NCBI RefSeq assembly: GCF_900111295.1
Contig: NZ_FOGT01000024.1
Coordinates: forward strand, 1 to 54,995
Source: Salipaludibacillus aurantiacus
GTDB lineage: Bacteria; Bacillota; Bacilli; Bacillales; Salisediminibacteriaceae
Direction of reading: 5' to 3'
DNA: 54,995 nt
Part shown: piece after piece, positions 8,106 to 17,907 of the stretch
How the letters are laid out: every line of letters starts with the position of its first letter
Numbering within the stretch: position 1 is the stretch's first letter
Translations under genes and position numbers: made by a program
The notes under the pieces: generated by a model
Databases searched by the model: none
Told to the model about the DNA's origin: nothing
Seen by the model: only the letters and a program-made list of their open reading frames with translations

Positions 8106-8134
8106 AGAATACCAAGTCTTCCAAAAGAAGTCAA
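8106..8134 (-). promoter_or_regulatory. abrB promoter (sigma A type)
   Basis: On the minus strand TTGACT (8134-8129), 17 bp, TATTCT (8111-8106). Predicted start near 8099, about 78 nt before the abrB ATG. Confidence 0.65.
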
Positions 8135-8275
8135 TTAAAAAATGTTTAAATTCAAAGCATTTAGAAAATGGGAGTTTTCTAAACGTCTGTGGCGGGATAT
8201 AAAGCGTTGTTGGTAAATGTAACCATCGACTGAAAGACTGAGAAAAAGTAATAAAAAACCAACAGCTTAAAACAT

Positions 8276-8285
8276 TTTTCGACAA
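8276..8285 (-). promoter_or_regulatory. Additional Spo0A-box-like site, distal
   Basis: The decamer TTGTCGAAAA (minus strand) is identical to the one at 8081-8090 but sits about 180 bp upstream of the abrB promoter. A related TTTTTTTGTCGCC lies next to it at 8289-8300. The rest of 8140-8456 shows no gene. Confidence 0.4.
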
Positions 8286-8456
8286 CAGGCGACAAAAAAA
8301 TGAGAGGTATTCTGCCAGGCTCTCCCCCTTCCCTTAAAGATTTCCTCAAATAAAAATATACTATTATGAATACTAATACCCTTTTCAACCAATAATGTAA
8401 CAGTAATTAAGGAAATTTTTTGAAAATTAAGAGCGGTGATTCGCCAGGCTGAAGCC

Positions 8457-8485
8457 TTGACAGTCCCTGCATCCTTATGTATATT
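8457..8485 (+). promoter_or_regulatory. metS promoter (sigma A)
   Basis: TTGACA (8457-8462), 17 bp, TATATT (8480-8485). It would start the T-box leader near 8492. Confidence 0.75.
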
Positions 8486-8544
8486 CTGAAAGAAGAGGAA
8501 TAACTGGTTTTAAATGAATAATCGTGATTCCAATGACGGGATGA

Positions 8545-8825
8545 GTAAAAAGAGAGGTTTATGAACAGAGAGCCGGGGCAGGTGAAAGCCGGTATAAGCT
8601 GAACTTTTGAATATGGTCCTGAGAGGAACTGCTTTTCGAGCCTTAATGCGGGATGGCAAGGCAAAGGTAAGGGAAGCACGGCGCTGCACGTTAGACAGGA
8701 TACTGCAATGTTTTTTAAAGCCGTGCAGTACTTAGAGGTTTACAGGAATGATCCTGTGGACAAATCTGGGTGGTACCACGTGAGGTTAACTCTCGTCCCA
8801 AGTGAGGACGGGAGTTTTTTATTTT
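8545..8825 (+). promoter_or_regulatory. T-box leader (methionine) of metS
   Basis: A tRNA-sensing leader. Stem I has the AGAGAGCCGG start near 8564 and a specifier loop GAATATGGTCCTGAG with codon ATG (Met) at 8613-8615. The conserved T-box GGTGGTACCACG ends at 8780. It is followed by a terminator whose arms are AACTCTCGTCC (8788-8798) and GGACGGGAGTT (8806-8816) plus a T run. Uncharged tRNA-Met would favour the antiterminator and allow metS transcription. The left boundary is approximate. Confidence 0.93.
8788..8823 (+). terminator. Conditional terminator of the metS T-box
   Basis: An 11-bp stem (8788-8798 with 8806-8816) with T run. It competes with the antiterminator that uses the T-box sequence at 8768-8780. 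Confidence 0.88.
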
Positions 8826-8872
8826 CTTTTATGAAGGAACCGCCCGTACATCATTTTCAATAAGGAGGATAA

Positions 8873-10873
<2,001 letters not shown>

Positions 10874-10886
10874 TTCAAAATAACAT

Positions 10887-10922
10887 GCGCCTTTCCGGTA
10901 CGATAAAGGAAAGGCGCTTATT
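10887..10922 (+). terminator. Weak terminator or hairpin after metS
   Basis: GCGCCTTTCC (10887-10896) pairs with GGAAAGGCGC (10908-10917); only TTATTT follows. Some read-through into tatD is likely. Confidence 0.6.
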
Positions 10923-10943
10923 TGCAAAGGAGGTACAAAAAAC

Positions 10944-11711
10944 GTGCTGTTTGATACCCATGTTCATTTAAATGCCGACCAGTTTGAAGACGATGCAGAA
11001 GAAGTGATTAAACGTGCCCGTGAAAAGGGCGTGGAACACATGGTCGTGGTCGGGTTTGATGAGAAAACAATAAATAAAGCTCTGAAATTAATAGAAACCT
11101 ACGACTTTTTATACGCAGCAGTGGGCTGGCACCCTGTGGATGCGGTAGATTTAACCGACGACTATTTAGCCTGGATCGAAGAATTGTCAGACCATCCAAA
11201 AGTTGTGGCTATAGGGGAAACAGGGCTTGATTACTACTGGGACAAGTCTCCAAAAGATATACAGCAGGAAGCTTTCAGGAAACAGATCAGGCTTGCGAAA
11301 AAGTTAAACATGCCGCTCATTATCCACGACCGGGAAGCTCACGAGGATATTGTGGATATATTGAAAGAAGAGAATGCTGAAGAAGCAGGAGGTATTATGC
11401 ACTGCTTTCAGGGAGATGTAAAGATGGCTAAACAATGCCTGGAAATGAATTTTTACATCTCTTTTGGCGGGCCGGTAACATTTAAAAATGCAAAGCTGCC
11501 GAAAGAAGTAGCTAAAGAAGTCCCTTTAAACCGGCTTCTCGTTGAAACAGACGCCCCTTTCCTGGCTCCTCATCCTTACAGAGGGAAAAGAAACGAACCC
11601 TCGTATGTGAAACTGGTGGCCGAAAAAATTGCGGAACTGAAAGAGGTTGAGTTTGAAGAAGTAGCAAATCAAACAACTGAAAATGCCAAAAAACTTTTCG
11701 GTATTTCCTGA
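10944..11711 (+). CDS. tatD: TatD family metal-dependent DNase (YabD)
   Basis: A TIM-barrel amidohydrolase-superfamily nuclease, 255 residues. Metal ligands can be read in order: DTHVHL (residues 4-9), the GETGLDYYW segment with E92, a His in IIHDREAH, a His in MHCFQG and the Asp in LVETDAPFL. E. coli TatD has 3'-5' exonuclease and DNA-repair activity; the job of the Bacillus protein is inferred. The GTG start is placed by AAGGAGG (10927-10933). It is likely partly co-transcribed with metS. Confidence 0.94.
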   Translation: MLFDTHVHLNADQFEDDAEEVIKRAREKGVEHMVVVGFDEKTINKALKLIETYDFLYAAVGWHPVDAVDLTDDYLAWIEELSDHPKVVAIGETGLDYYWDKSPKDIQQEAFRKQIRLAKKLNMPLIIHDREAHEDIVDILKEENAEEAGGIMHCFQGDVKMAKQCLEMNFYISFGGPVTFKNAKLPKEVAKEVPLNRLLVETDAPFLAPHPYRGKRNEPSYVKLVAEKIAELKEVEFEEVANQTTENAKKLFGIS

Positions 11712-11734
11712 CAAAATCCGGGGTTATTCATGTG

Positions 11735-11772
11735 GCGAATGATAGCAGAACTTGTCCTCATTCGCTTTTATT
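11735..11772 (+). terminator. Terminator after tatD
   Basis: GCGAATGA (11735-11742) pairs with TCATTCGC (11758-11765), then TTTTATTATT. The loop is 15 bases. Confidence 0.75.
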
Positions 11773-11939
11773 ATTATTAATTTGGAAGGTACTTTATTCC
11801 AGAAAGAGCCTCTGTCGAAAAAAAAGGCTTGAAGCCCCTGTCCTTATAAAATATAGTTTTTTTTAACGTTTCATTTTTCGCGGTCACAGGAGGGACTAAA
11901 GAAACTGTCAGGACTAGGAAAATGTTCACAATACTTATA

Positions 11940-11968
11940 TTGACAAGTTAGAAGGGGCGGAGTATAAT
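11940..11968 (+). promoter_or_regulatory. yabE promoter, full sigma A consensus
   Basis: TTGACA (11940-11945), 17 bp, TATAAT (11963-11968). It would give a leader of only about 20 nt. The rest of 11773-11939 shows no gene. Confidence 0.85.
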
Positions 11969-11995
11969 TCGTTTTCGATAAGGAGGGGTTCTTTT

Positions 11996-13306
11996 ATGAG
12001 CCATTGGATGAAGCAGCTTTACGCCCGTTTTACATGGCGAAAGCTGGCCGTATCCAGCGTTGGGCTTCTGGCATTGACAGGTATTTTGATTTTAGCCGTT
12101 TACGAATTGACAAAGGCCGAAGTCACCGTAAAAGCCGATGAAGAGTTGCTGGCTGTTTACACGCATGCATCAACTGTCGGCGAAGTGCTGGAAGAACAGG
12201 ACATTGATACAACAAACCATGATTATATTGAACCATCAGAAGAGACAGTTATTTCGGAAGCAATGACGATCGTTTATAAACCGGCTCAGAGAGTTGAGGT
12301 GAACCTTGAAGAGGAAGAGCGGTCTGTATGGACAACCGCGGCTACAGTAGGCGAGCTGATGGATGACTTATACATAACGGTGGATGAACACGATTATATT
12401 CATCCGGAACTGGATAAACAAGTGAACGAAGGGATGCAGGTAATTTTTAAACCTGCTTTTCAGGTGACTGTTATTAGTGATGGAGAAAAGGAAACTGTCT
12501 GGTCTACTTCGACAACTGTCGCTGACTTTTTAGAAAATGAAAATATTACCTTAGGTGAAATGGACCGCGTGGAGCCGGAAACAGAAGAAGAGCTCCGGGA
12601 AGAAGCAGAAATTAAGGTCATCAGGGTAGAAAAAGTCACCGATGTTGTAGAAGAAACAGTTGATTATGCTACCGTTACAAGAAATGATTCATCCTTGCAG
12701 CAAGGAAATGAGGAAGTAAAGCAGCAAGGAAAAAAAGGCAAAATAGAAAAGCGTTATGAGGTGGTTCTAGAAGATGGCGAGGAGGTCTCAAGAAAACTCA
12801 TTAATGAAGAAGTTGTTAAGGAAAGTGAAGACCGTATCGTCGCGGTAGGTACAAAAAAACAGACTGAGAGTGTGTCGCGGGGATCTTCCTCTGCCGGCTC
12901 ATCCTCATCCGAATCGTCCTCCGGGGCCAGTTCATCAGGTTCTTCAAATTCCTCAAACTCTTCCGGCTCATCGAACCGGTCCGGGTCATCTGGTAATTCT
13001 AGTTCTTCTTCGGGAGGAAACTGGGAAACATATACTGCTACTGCCTACACGGCCTCCTGTACAGGATGCTCAGGGGTCACTGCTACAGGGATTGATTTAA
13101 AAGCCAATCCTGATGCCAATGTTATTGCTGTAGACCCTGCTGTCATTCCACTGGGGTCCCGTGTGGAAGTGAAAGGTTACGGCACGTACATTGCAGGAGA
13201 TACCGGGGGCGCAATTAAAGGGAAAAAAATCGACATATTTATCCCTGACTCCAATAAAGTTAAGTCTTTCGGACGGCGAAATGTACAAGTCCGGGTATTG
13301 GACTGA
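11996..13306 (+). CDS. yabE: YabE-type cell-wall protein: DUF348, G5 and 3D domains
   Basis: A secreted or membrane-anchored cell-wall protein of the Rpf/Sps autolysin type, 436 residues. One N-terminal membrane segment lies at about residues 18-38. Three DUF348 repeats follow (about 42-100, 102-158, 159-212), then a G5 domain (about 215-290). A Ser/Gly-rich linker of roughly 50 residues (about 297-345) precedes the C-terminal 3D domain with ATAYTASCTGCSG and the DVAVDP/GDTGGAIKG/IDIF asparates (about 349-436). 3D domains act as peptidoglycan lytic transglycosylases in related proteins. The ATG follows AGGAGGGG (11981-11988). The low-complexity linker is longer and more Ser-rich than I expect. 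Confidence 0.9.
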   Translation: MSHWMKQLYARFTWRKLAVSSVGLLALTGILILAVYELTKAEVTVKADEELLAVYTHASTVGEVLEEQDIDTTNHDYIEPSEETVISEAMTIVYKPAQRVEVNLEEEERSVWTTAATVGELMDDLYITVDEHDYIHPELDKQVNEGMQVIFKPAFQVTVISDGEKETVWSTSTTVADFLENENITLGEMDRVEPETEEELREEAEIKVIRVEKVTDVVEETVDYATVTRNDSSLQQGNEEVKQQGKKGKIEKRYEVVLEDGEEVSRKLINEEVVKESEDRIVAVGTKKQTESVSRGSSSAGSSSSESSSGASSSGSSNSSNSSGSSNRSGSSGNSSSSSGGNWETYTATAYTASCTGCSGVTATGIDLKANPDANVIAVDPAVIPLGSRVEVKGYGTYIAGDTGGAIKGKKIDIFIPDSNKVKSFGRRNVQVRVLD

Positions 13307-13322
13307 TATGATATGATAGAGG

Positions 13323-13353
13323 CACAGAGGGAGGATTCTCTCTGTGTTTTTTA
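13323..13353 (+). terminator. Terminator after yabE
   Basis: CACAGAGGGA (13323-13332) pairs with TCTCTCTGTG (13337-13346), loop GGAT, then six T. Confidence 0.88.
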
Positions 13354-13513
13354 TACTTTAAGAAATTTTAACTCTGTTTAAGGATTTAAGTATAAGAAAA
13401 ATATAATATTATTAATATAAATGCCTGACAGCCGGCACAGAGGCGGGGATCACAGCATTTATTTTCAAGAACGGTTAAACAAATGGAGGAGACGGGAAAG
13501 AAAGGATGACTGC

Positions 13514-14095
13514 ATGGAACGTAAAAAGATTTATGAAATGATTGTCGTGGAAGGGAAAAATGACACCAATACTCTTAAAAGCTGGTTCGATTGCGATACA
13601 ATTGAGACAAATGGATCGGCGCTTTCCGAATCGACTATTGAAAAAATCAGGCTTGCTCTTAAAAAAAGAGGAGTTATCGTTTTTACCGACCCTGATTATC
13701 CGGGCGAAAAAATCCGTAAAACCATTGACCGGGACGTGCCGGGATGTAAACATGCGTTTGTGAATAAGGAATCGGCATCAGACAGCCGTAAGGGGAAAAT
13801 TGGAATTGAACATGCAGGAAGAATAGAACTTACCGCTGCTCTGATGGCGGTTAAACCCTCTTTTTCCGAAAAAGAGGTTCCCTCCGGCCATAAAGAAATT
13901 TCTCCATCTGACTTGCAGAGAGCCGGACTCATAGCCGGACCGCTTTCAAAAACGAAGCGGGAGCTGCTTGGGAAAGAACTGCACATTGGCTATACGAATG
14001 GAAAGCAGCTTTATAAGCGCCTAAAGCAATTCCGGATCTCATATGACGATTTTAACAACGCACTTTCAAAGGTGGAAAAGGAGCTGCAGGATTAA
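13514..14095 (+). CDS. rnmV: Ribonuclease M5
   Basis: Cuts 5S rRNA precursor at both sides of a double-stranded stem to give mature 5S rRNA, together with protein L18. The 193-residue protein begins with a Toprim domain: IVVEGKNDT near residue 8 (catalytic Glu) and FTDPDYPGEKIR near residue 56 (DxD). I place the start at ATG 13514 with AAAGGAT 6-7 nt upstream. The frame is open to 13421, but that extension lacks family similarity. rsmA starts at the base after its stop, as in B. subtilis, so the two rRNA-maturation genes are coupled. Confidence 0.94.
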   Translation: MERKKIYEMIVVEGKNDTNTLKSWFDCDTIETNGSALSESTIEKIRLALKKRGVIVFTDPDYPGEKIRKTIDRDVPGCKHAFVNKESASDSRKGKIGIEHAGRIELTAALMAVKPSFSEKEVPSGHKEISPSDLQRAGLIAGPLSKTKRELLGKELHIGYTNGKQLYKRLKQFRISYDDFNNALSKVEKELQD

Positions 14096-14980
<885 letters not shown>

Positions 14981-15015
14981 CAGAAACTGAAAAAAGAACT
15001 TTCTATAAATCGCCT

Positions 15016-15034
15016 GGTGTCCACCGGTGGCACC
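15016..15034. repeat. Near-perfect palindrome at the yabG promoter
   Basis: GGTG-T-CCACCGGTGG-CACC, symmetric apart from one extra T. It touches the -35 zone of the putative yabG promoter. It could be an operator or a hairpin; I recognise no known binding site. Confidence 0.55.
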
Positions 15035-15057
15035 TGTACGCTTCCTTGCATATGTTA
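15032..15057 (+). promoter_or_regulatory. Putative sigma-K promoter of yabG
   Basis: The -10 CATATGTTA (15049-15057) fits CATAnnnTA exactly; an AC -35 lies at 15032-15033, 15 bp upstream. yabG is sigma-K dependent in B. subtilis. Confidence 0.6.
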
Positions 15058-15080
15058 GCTTATGAAGGAGGCGTTTTTTA

Positions 15081-15959
15081 ATGGCAGAGTTCAAAGTGGG
15101 TCAAATTGTAGGCAGAGCATCATACAACTGTGATGTACTCTTCCGTGTTCATAGCATTCAAGGCGATGTGGCTGAGCTTCACGGTGAAGACGAAAGACTG
15201 TTGGCAGATGCCCCATTAGGTGATCTTGTACTAATTAAAGAAGAAGAACGAAAGGAAAGAAGGAAAAAGCAGCAAATCAAAGAAGAAAGCTGTTACCAGC
15301 TTTTCAGGCAGGACCGGAAGCTGACGCGTGAGCAGAATGAGTACGAAATGACCTCCGGGTACACAAAAAAAAACGCCTATTTTGAAGTGCCGGGGAGAGT
15401 GCTTCATCTTGACGGTGATCAGCTGTATTTGAAAAAGTGCACGTCAGTCTACGATCAGCTTGGAGTGCCTGTTTACGGGGTACATTTGCCTGAGAAAAAG
15501 ATGCCTGAACAGGTGGCTTCTTTAGTGGAAATGGTCCGGCCGGATTTATTAGTTATTACCGGACATGATGCTTATATGAAATCAAGAGGAGATAAAACGG
15601 ATATTAAAGCTTACAGAAATTCTAAATACTTTGCTGAAGCTGTGCGTGAAGCACGGAAAGTCGTGCCCTATATGGATCACTTAATGATTTTTGCAGGAGC
15701 GTGCCAGTCACATTTTCAGACAATCCTAAAGGCCGGCGCCAATTTTGCAAGTTCTCCTGAAAGAGTTAATATTCATGCGCTTGATCCGGTCTACGTTGTA
15801 TCTAAAGTCAGTTTAACGCCTTTTACAGAAAGAGTCGGAATGTGGGACATCTTGAAAACGACCCTTTCAGGTGAAAAGGGATTGGGAGGTCTTGAGACCT
15901 TTGGATTACTTAGACGGGGGGCGCCATTTTTCTCTCCGAAAAACGAAGAAGAAGAATAA
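15081..15959 (+). CDS. yabG: Sporulation-specific protease YabG
   Basis: A mother-cell protease that in B. subtilis processes spore coat and morphogenetic proteins (SpoIVA, SafA and others) late in sporulation and prepares them for cross-linking. The 292-residue protein keeps the family N terminus (MAEFKVGQIVGR, YxCDVLFRV), the central PGRVLHLDGD, and the VITGHDAYM and FAGACQSHFQTIL segments, where the conserved His and Cys are candidates for catalysis. The ATG follows GAAGGAGG with a short A/T spacer. A sigma-K-like -10 lies 24 bp upstream of the start, supporting late expression. Confidence 0.95.
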   Translation: MAEFKVGQIVGRASYNCDVLFRVHSIQGDVAELHGEDERLLADAPLGDLVLIKEEERKERRKKQQIKEESCYQLFRQDRKLTREQNEYEMTSGYTKKNAYFEVPGRVLHLDGDQLYLKKCTSVYDQLGVPVYGVHLPEKKMPEQVASLVEMVRPDLLVITGHDAYMKSRGDKTDIKAYRNSKYFAEAVREARKVVPYMDHLMIFAGACQSHFQTILKAGANFASSPERVNIHALDPVYVVSKVSLTPFTERVGMWDILKTTLSGEKGLGGLETFGLLRRGAPFFSPKNEEEE

Positions 15960-16025
15960 TTGACGTTCACATATTTTGCTGAAATCAGGTCATCCTAAGA
16001 AATGTGAAAAATAATGAGAAATGTG

Positions 16026-16054
16026 TTGACACTGATGGGAAGCATTGTTATAAT
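16026..16054 (+). promoter_or_regulatory. veg promoter P1, full consensus
   Basis: TTGACA (16026-16031), 17 bp, TATAAT (16049-16054). Confidence 0.9.
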
Positions 16055-16065
16055 TTTAGTTTTGC

Positions 16066-16094
16066 TTGACAGTTGTCCATCTCTGTGGTATGCT
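16066..16094 (+). promoter_or_regulatory. veg promoter P2
   Basis: TTGACA (16066-16071), 17 bp, TATGCT (16089-16094), 40 bp downstream of P1. It would start transcription about 15 nt before the veg start codon. Confidence 0.65.
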
Positions 16095-16117
16095 TTTCTC
16101 TAAGTGAGGTGTGGTGG

Positions 16118-16372
16118 ATGGCGAAAACATTAATGGAAATTAAACATTTACTCGAAGCTAACGTAGGAAAGAAAGTAACGATTCAAGCAAATGGCGGACG
16201 AAAGAAAATGATCGAGCGCTCAGGGCTCCTTGAAGGGATCTATCCGGCAGTCTTCACTGTTAAACTGGACCAAGGCGAAAATTCTGTGGAGAGACTGTCT
16301 TACAGTTACACAGATGTTCTAACTGAAACAGTCAAGCTGACGATGCCTGAGGAACTGGCAGACGAAGCCTGA
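16118..16372 (+). CDS. veg: Veg protein
   Basis: An abundant small protein (84 aa) read from one of the strongest sigma-A promoters in B. subtilis, where it promotes biofilm matrix gene expression by weakening the SinR repressor. [13 protein letters not shown], the [14 protein letters not shown] segment and the [11 protein letters not shown] tail match the family. The frame is open to 16073, but that part lies in the promoter; ATG 16118 follows GAGGTGTGGTGG. Two sigma-A promoters precede it and a strong terminator follows, so it is monocistronic. Confidence 0.95.
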   Translation: MAKTLMEIKHLLEANVGKKVTIQANGGRKKMIERSGLLEGIYPAVFTVKLDQGENSVERLSYSYTDVLTETVKLTMPEELADEA

Positions 16373-16461
16373 GTTTATACAGGCGGTTACTCAAAAAGTA
16401 ATTTAACTGAAAAGAAGGTGGCAGTTTAGATTTTTTTTTGGGTCATCGTGACATTTTTTAC

Positions 16462-16491
16462 AAAAAAGAAGCCTTGCAAGGCTTCTTTTTT
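16462..16491 (+). terminator. Terminator after veg
   Basis: AAAAAAGAAGCCTTG pairs perfectly with CAAGGCTTCTTTTTT, with almost no extra loop. It is followed directly by T/G sequence. Confidence 0.9.
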
Positions 16492-16616
16492 GTGCAGGTG
16501 ATTAGCAAAAAGCCCAAGTGCAGGATCTCTGTAAAAAGCGCCAATTATTGCTACAGTCAATTTTATGATGCTGGGCAACCTATTAAGGCCGCAAACAAAA
16601 AAGGAGATGTTGCGAA

Positions 16617-16787
16617 ATGGGCAGACGCAGAGGCGTTATGTCAGAAGAATTTAAAGAGGAACTGGCAAAAGAACTGGGCTTTTATGATACGGTTCAGCGG
16701 GAAGGCTGGGGCGGTATTAAGTCAAGAGACGCCGGAAACATGGTTAAGCGGGCCATAGAAATGGCTCAGCAACGTTCGAAAAGTTAA
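16617..16787 (+). CDS. sspF: Small acid-soluble spore protein SspF (alpha/beta type)
   Basis: A 56-residue DNA-binding spore protein. Translation begins [20 protein letters not shown] and continues with [25 protein letters not shown], almost the same as B. subtilis SspF. Such proteins coat spore DNA and protect it from UV and heat. AAAGGAGATG lies 7-14 nt before ATG 16617. It is too short for common ORF cut-offs and lies in another frame from the longer, non-coding frame 16438-16758. A sigma-G promoter is expected, but I could not place one with confidence between the veg terminator and the gene. Confidence 0.97.
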   Translation: MGRRRGVMSEEFKEELAKELGFYDTVQREGWGGIKSRDAGNMVKRAIEMAQQRSKS

Positions 16788-16810
16788 ACAACAATTCCAA
16801 TTGCGGCAAA

Positions 16811-16838
16811 AGGCCAGAGGATCAACTCTGGTCTTTTT
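16811..16838 (+). terminator. Terminator after sspF
   Basis: AGGCCAGAG (16811-16819) pairs with CTCTGGTCT (16826-16834), followed by a T run. Confidence 0.85.
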
Positions 16839-16965
16839 ATTTTGCAGGTCTGTTAAAAATGAGGAAAAAACTGCCCTGCATTCTCTTTTGTAATGAAAAG
16901 GTAGTACGGATTGTGCACAAATGGTAAAATAACGGGAGATTGGAACTGAAGAAGCAGGTGATGAC

Positions 16966-17829
16966 ATGCATAAGGTGGTTAAAGCACCGGCAAAAATAAA
17001 TTTAACACTTGATGTATTGAGAAAAAGAGACGATGGTTACCATGATGTGGAAATGGTAATGACTACCGTAGATCTGGCAGACCGCATTCATTTGACCCTT
17101 TTGGCAGAGGATGAGATCCGGGTTGAAGTAAATAAAGGCCATGTGCCCGCAAATAAGAATAACCTGGCATACCAGGCCGCGAGATTACTAAAAGACCGTT
17201 ATCCCGTAAAAGGCGGAGTTTCGATTTATATAGATAAACACATTCCGGTATCAGCGGGTTTGGCAGGAGGCAGCACAGATGCTGCTGCCGTACTTCGCGG
17301 ACTAAATGACATGTGGTCATTAGGTCTGTCACTTGAAGAGCTGGCAGACATAGGCCTTGAAATAGGCTCAGATGTCCCGTTTTGCGTTTTTGGAGGAACG
17401 GCAGTAGCGAGAGGCAGAGGAGAGGATTTAACGTTTATATCATCTCCTCCGCCCTGCTGGGTAGTTCTGGCTAAGCCGCCTGCAGGCGTCTCTACTAAAG
17501 ATATATATCAGCGGCTGAATCTGGATCAAATGAATCATCCTGATACTGAAGCGATGATTCAGGCAATTGAAACAAAAAATTTCAAGGAAATATGCAATAA
17601 CCTTGAAAACGTGATGGAGCCTGCAACGTTTGAGCTTGCCCCTGAGGTCAAAAAGATTAAACAGCGCCTCATTCAATTCGGAGCAGAAGGGACTGTCATG
17701 AGCGGAAGCGGACCGACTGTGTTTTCCCTCGCCAAGACCGAATCCAAAGCATACCGGCTGTATAATGGATTGAAAGGCTTTATGGACGGGGTCTTTGTTG
17801 TTCGTCTTTTAGGACACAGGCATGAATAA
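16966..17829 (+). CDS. ispE: 4-diphosphocytidyl-2-C-methyl-D-erythritol kinase IspE
   Basis: Phosphorylates CDP-methylerythritol in the MEP route to isoprenoids. The 287-residue GHMP kinase shows [21 protein letters not shown] at the N terminus, the ATP loop [15 protein letters not shown] near residue 93 and the GSGPTVFSL motif near 244. The ATG follows AGCAGGTGATG, a modest ribosome site. Next to purR, as in B. subtilis. Confidence 0.97.
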   Translation: MHKVVKAPAKINLTLDVLRKRDDGYHDVEMVMTTVDLADRIHLTLLAEDEIRVEVNKGHVPANKNNLAYQAARLLKDRYPVKGGVSIYIDKHIPVSAGLAGGSTDAAAVLRGLNDMWSLGLSLEELADIGLEIGSDVPFCVFGGTAVARGRGEDLTFISSPPPCWVVLAKPPAGVSTKDIYQRLNLDQMNHPDTEAMIQAIETKNFKEICNNLENVMEPATFELAPEVKKIKQRLIQFGAEGTVMSGSGPTVFSLAKTESKAYRLYNGLKGFMDGVFVVRLLGHRHE

Positions 17830-17843
17830 GGCTGAATGCCTCC

Positions 17844-17872
17844 TTGTTAAATCCGTATGATAGTGGTATATT
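17844..17872 (+). promoter_or_regulatory. purR promoter
   Basis: TTGTTA (17844-17849), 17 bp, TATATT (17867-17872). Confidence 0.6.
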
Positions 17873-17896
17873 GTCTGTAGAATATTCGGATTTTAA
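17847..17896. promoter_or_regulatory. Putative pair of inverted PurBoxes at purR
   Basis: TTAAATCCGTAT (17847-17858) and AATATTCGGATTTTAA (17881-17896) are inverted copies of the AT-rich CCGAA-type PurBox, with CCG centres 34 bp apart. The right copy (AATCCGAATATT on the minus strand) fits the PurBox well; the left one is degenerate. They span the -10, as expected for autoregulation. Confidence 0.5.
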
Positions 17897-17907
17897 GGAG
17901 GTGGCTT

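Noticed and set aside
8022-8285. Upstream extension of the abrB frame
   Set aside because: It covers the abrB promoter and Spo0A boxes, and AbrB proteins start at or next to MKSTGIVRK.
13421-13513. N-terminal extension of RNase M5
   Set aside because: It lacks family similarity and a ribosome site; ATG 13514 has both.
15966-16010. TTCACAT...ATGTGAA inverted repeat after yabG as terminator
   Set aside because: The loop is about 30 bases and no T run follows.
16438-16758. Open frame of 106 codons between veg and ispE
   Set aside because: It starts in the T run before the veg terminator and runs across the terminator and sspF in another frame. sspF at 16617-16787 is the real gene.
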